From positions 1-56,337 of the forward strand of contig JAHJUI010000001.1 of NCBI GenBank assembly GCA_018829185.1: a DNA stretch of 56,337 nucleotides, read 5' to 3'. The stretch is from Nanobdellota archaeon (GTDB lineage: Archaea; Nanobdellota; Nanobdellia; SCGC-AAA011-G17; PNOQ01). Both the position numbers and the translations under genes were made by a program. The notes below the pieces were generated by a model that did no database searches, was not told where the DNA came from, and saw only the letters and a program-made list of their open reading frames with translations. Below, piece after piece: positions 56,314 through 56,337 of this stretch (positions are counted from its first letter, which is position 1; each line of letters opens with the position of its first letter).

Positions 56314-56337
56314 CTCAAAACAGAGCCATATTTTCTT

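Overview
AT-rich archaeal window, most likely from a DPANN-type lineage (inferred from ABCE1/RLI, GatD, DtdA, FtsZ, class III prepilins, BRE/TATA promoters and BHB tRNA introns). Main contents: ftsZ, gatD, a DUF362/ferredoxin protein, ABCE1, a DUF4258/DUF2283 toxin-antitoxin-like pair, a 1211-aa repeat-rich surface protein, an AbiE toxin-antitoxin system, a repeat-rich accessory island (three small-ORF cassettes, fic, tspO, an RHH remnant), an envelope glycosylation cluster, a complete archaeal type IV pilus locus, an XPD/DinG-type helicase, uppP, a GGDEF protein and dtdA. Five tRNA genes were read by hand. Three carry BHB introns, mostly at non-canonical positions; a tRNA-Leu(UAA) gene appears to be split by four introns into five exons. 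A LAGLIDADG endonuclease ORF sits between an intact tRNA-Thr(CGU) and an orphan tRNA-Thr 3' half. The strongest candidates for undescribed biology are the small-ORF cassette array with near-identical promoter/terminator repeats (18.87-20.13 kb), the four-intron tRNA, and the endonuclease-associated tRNA replacement.
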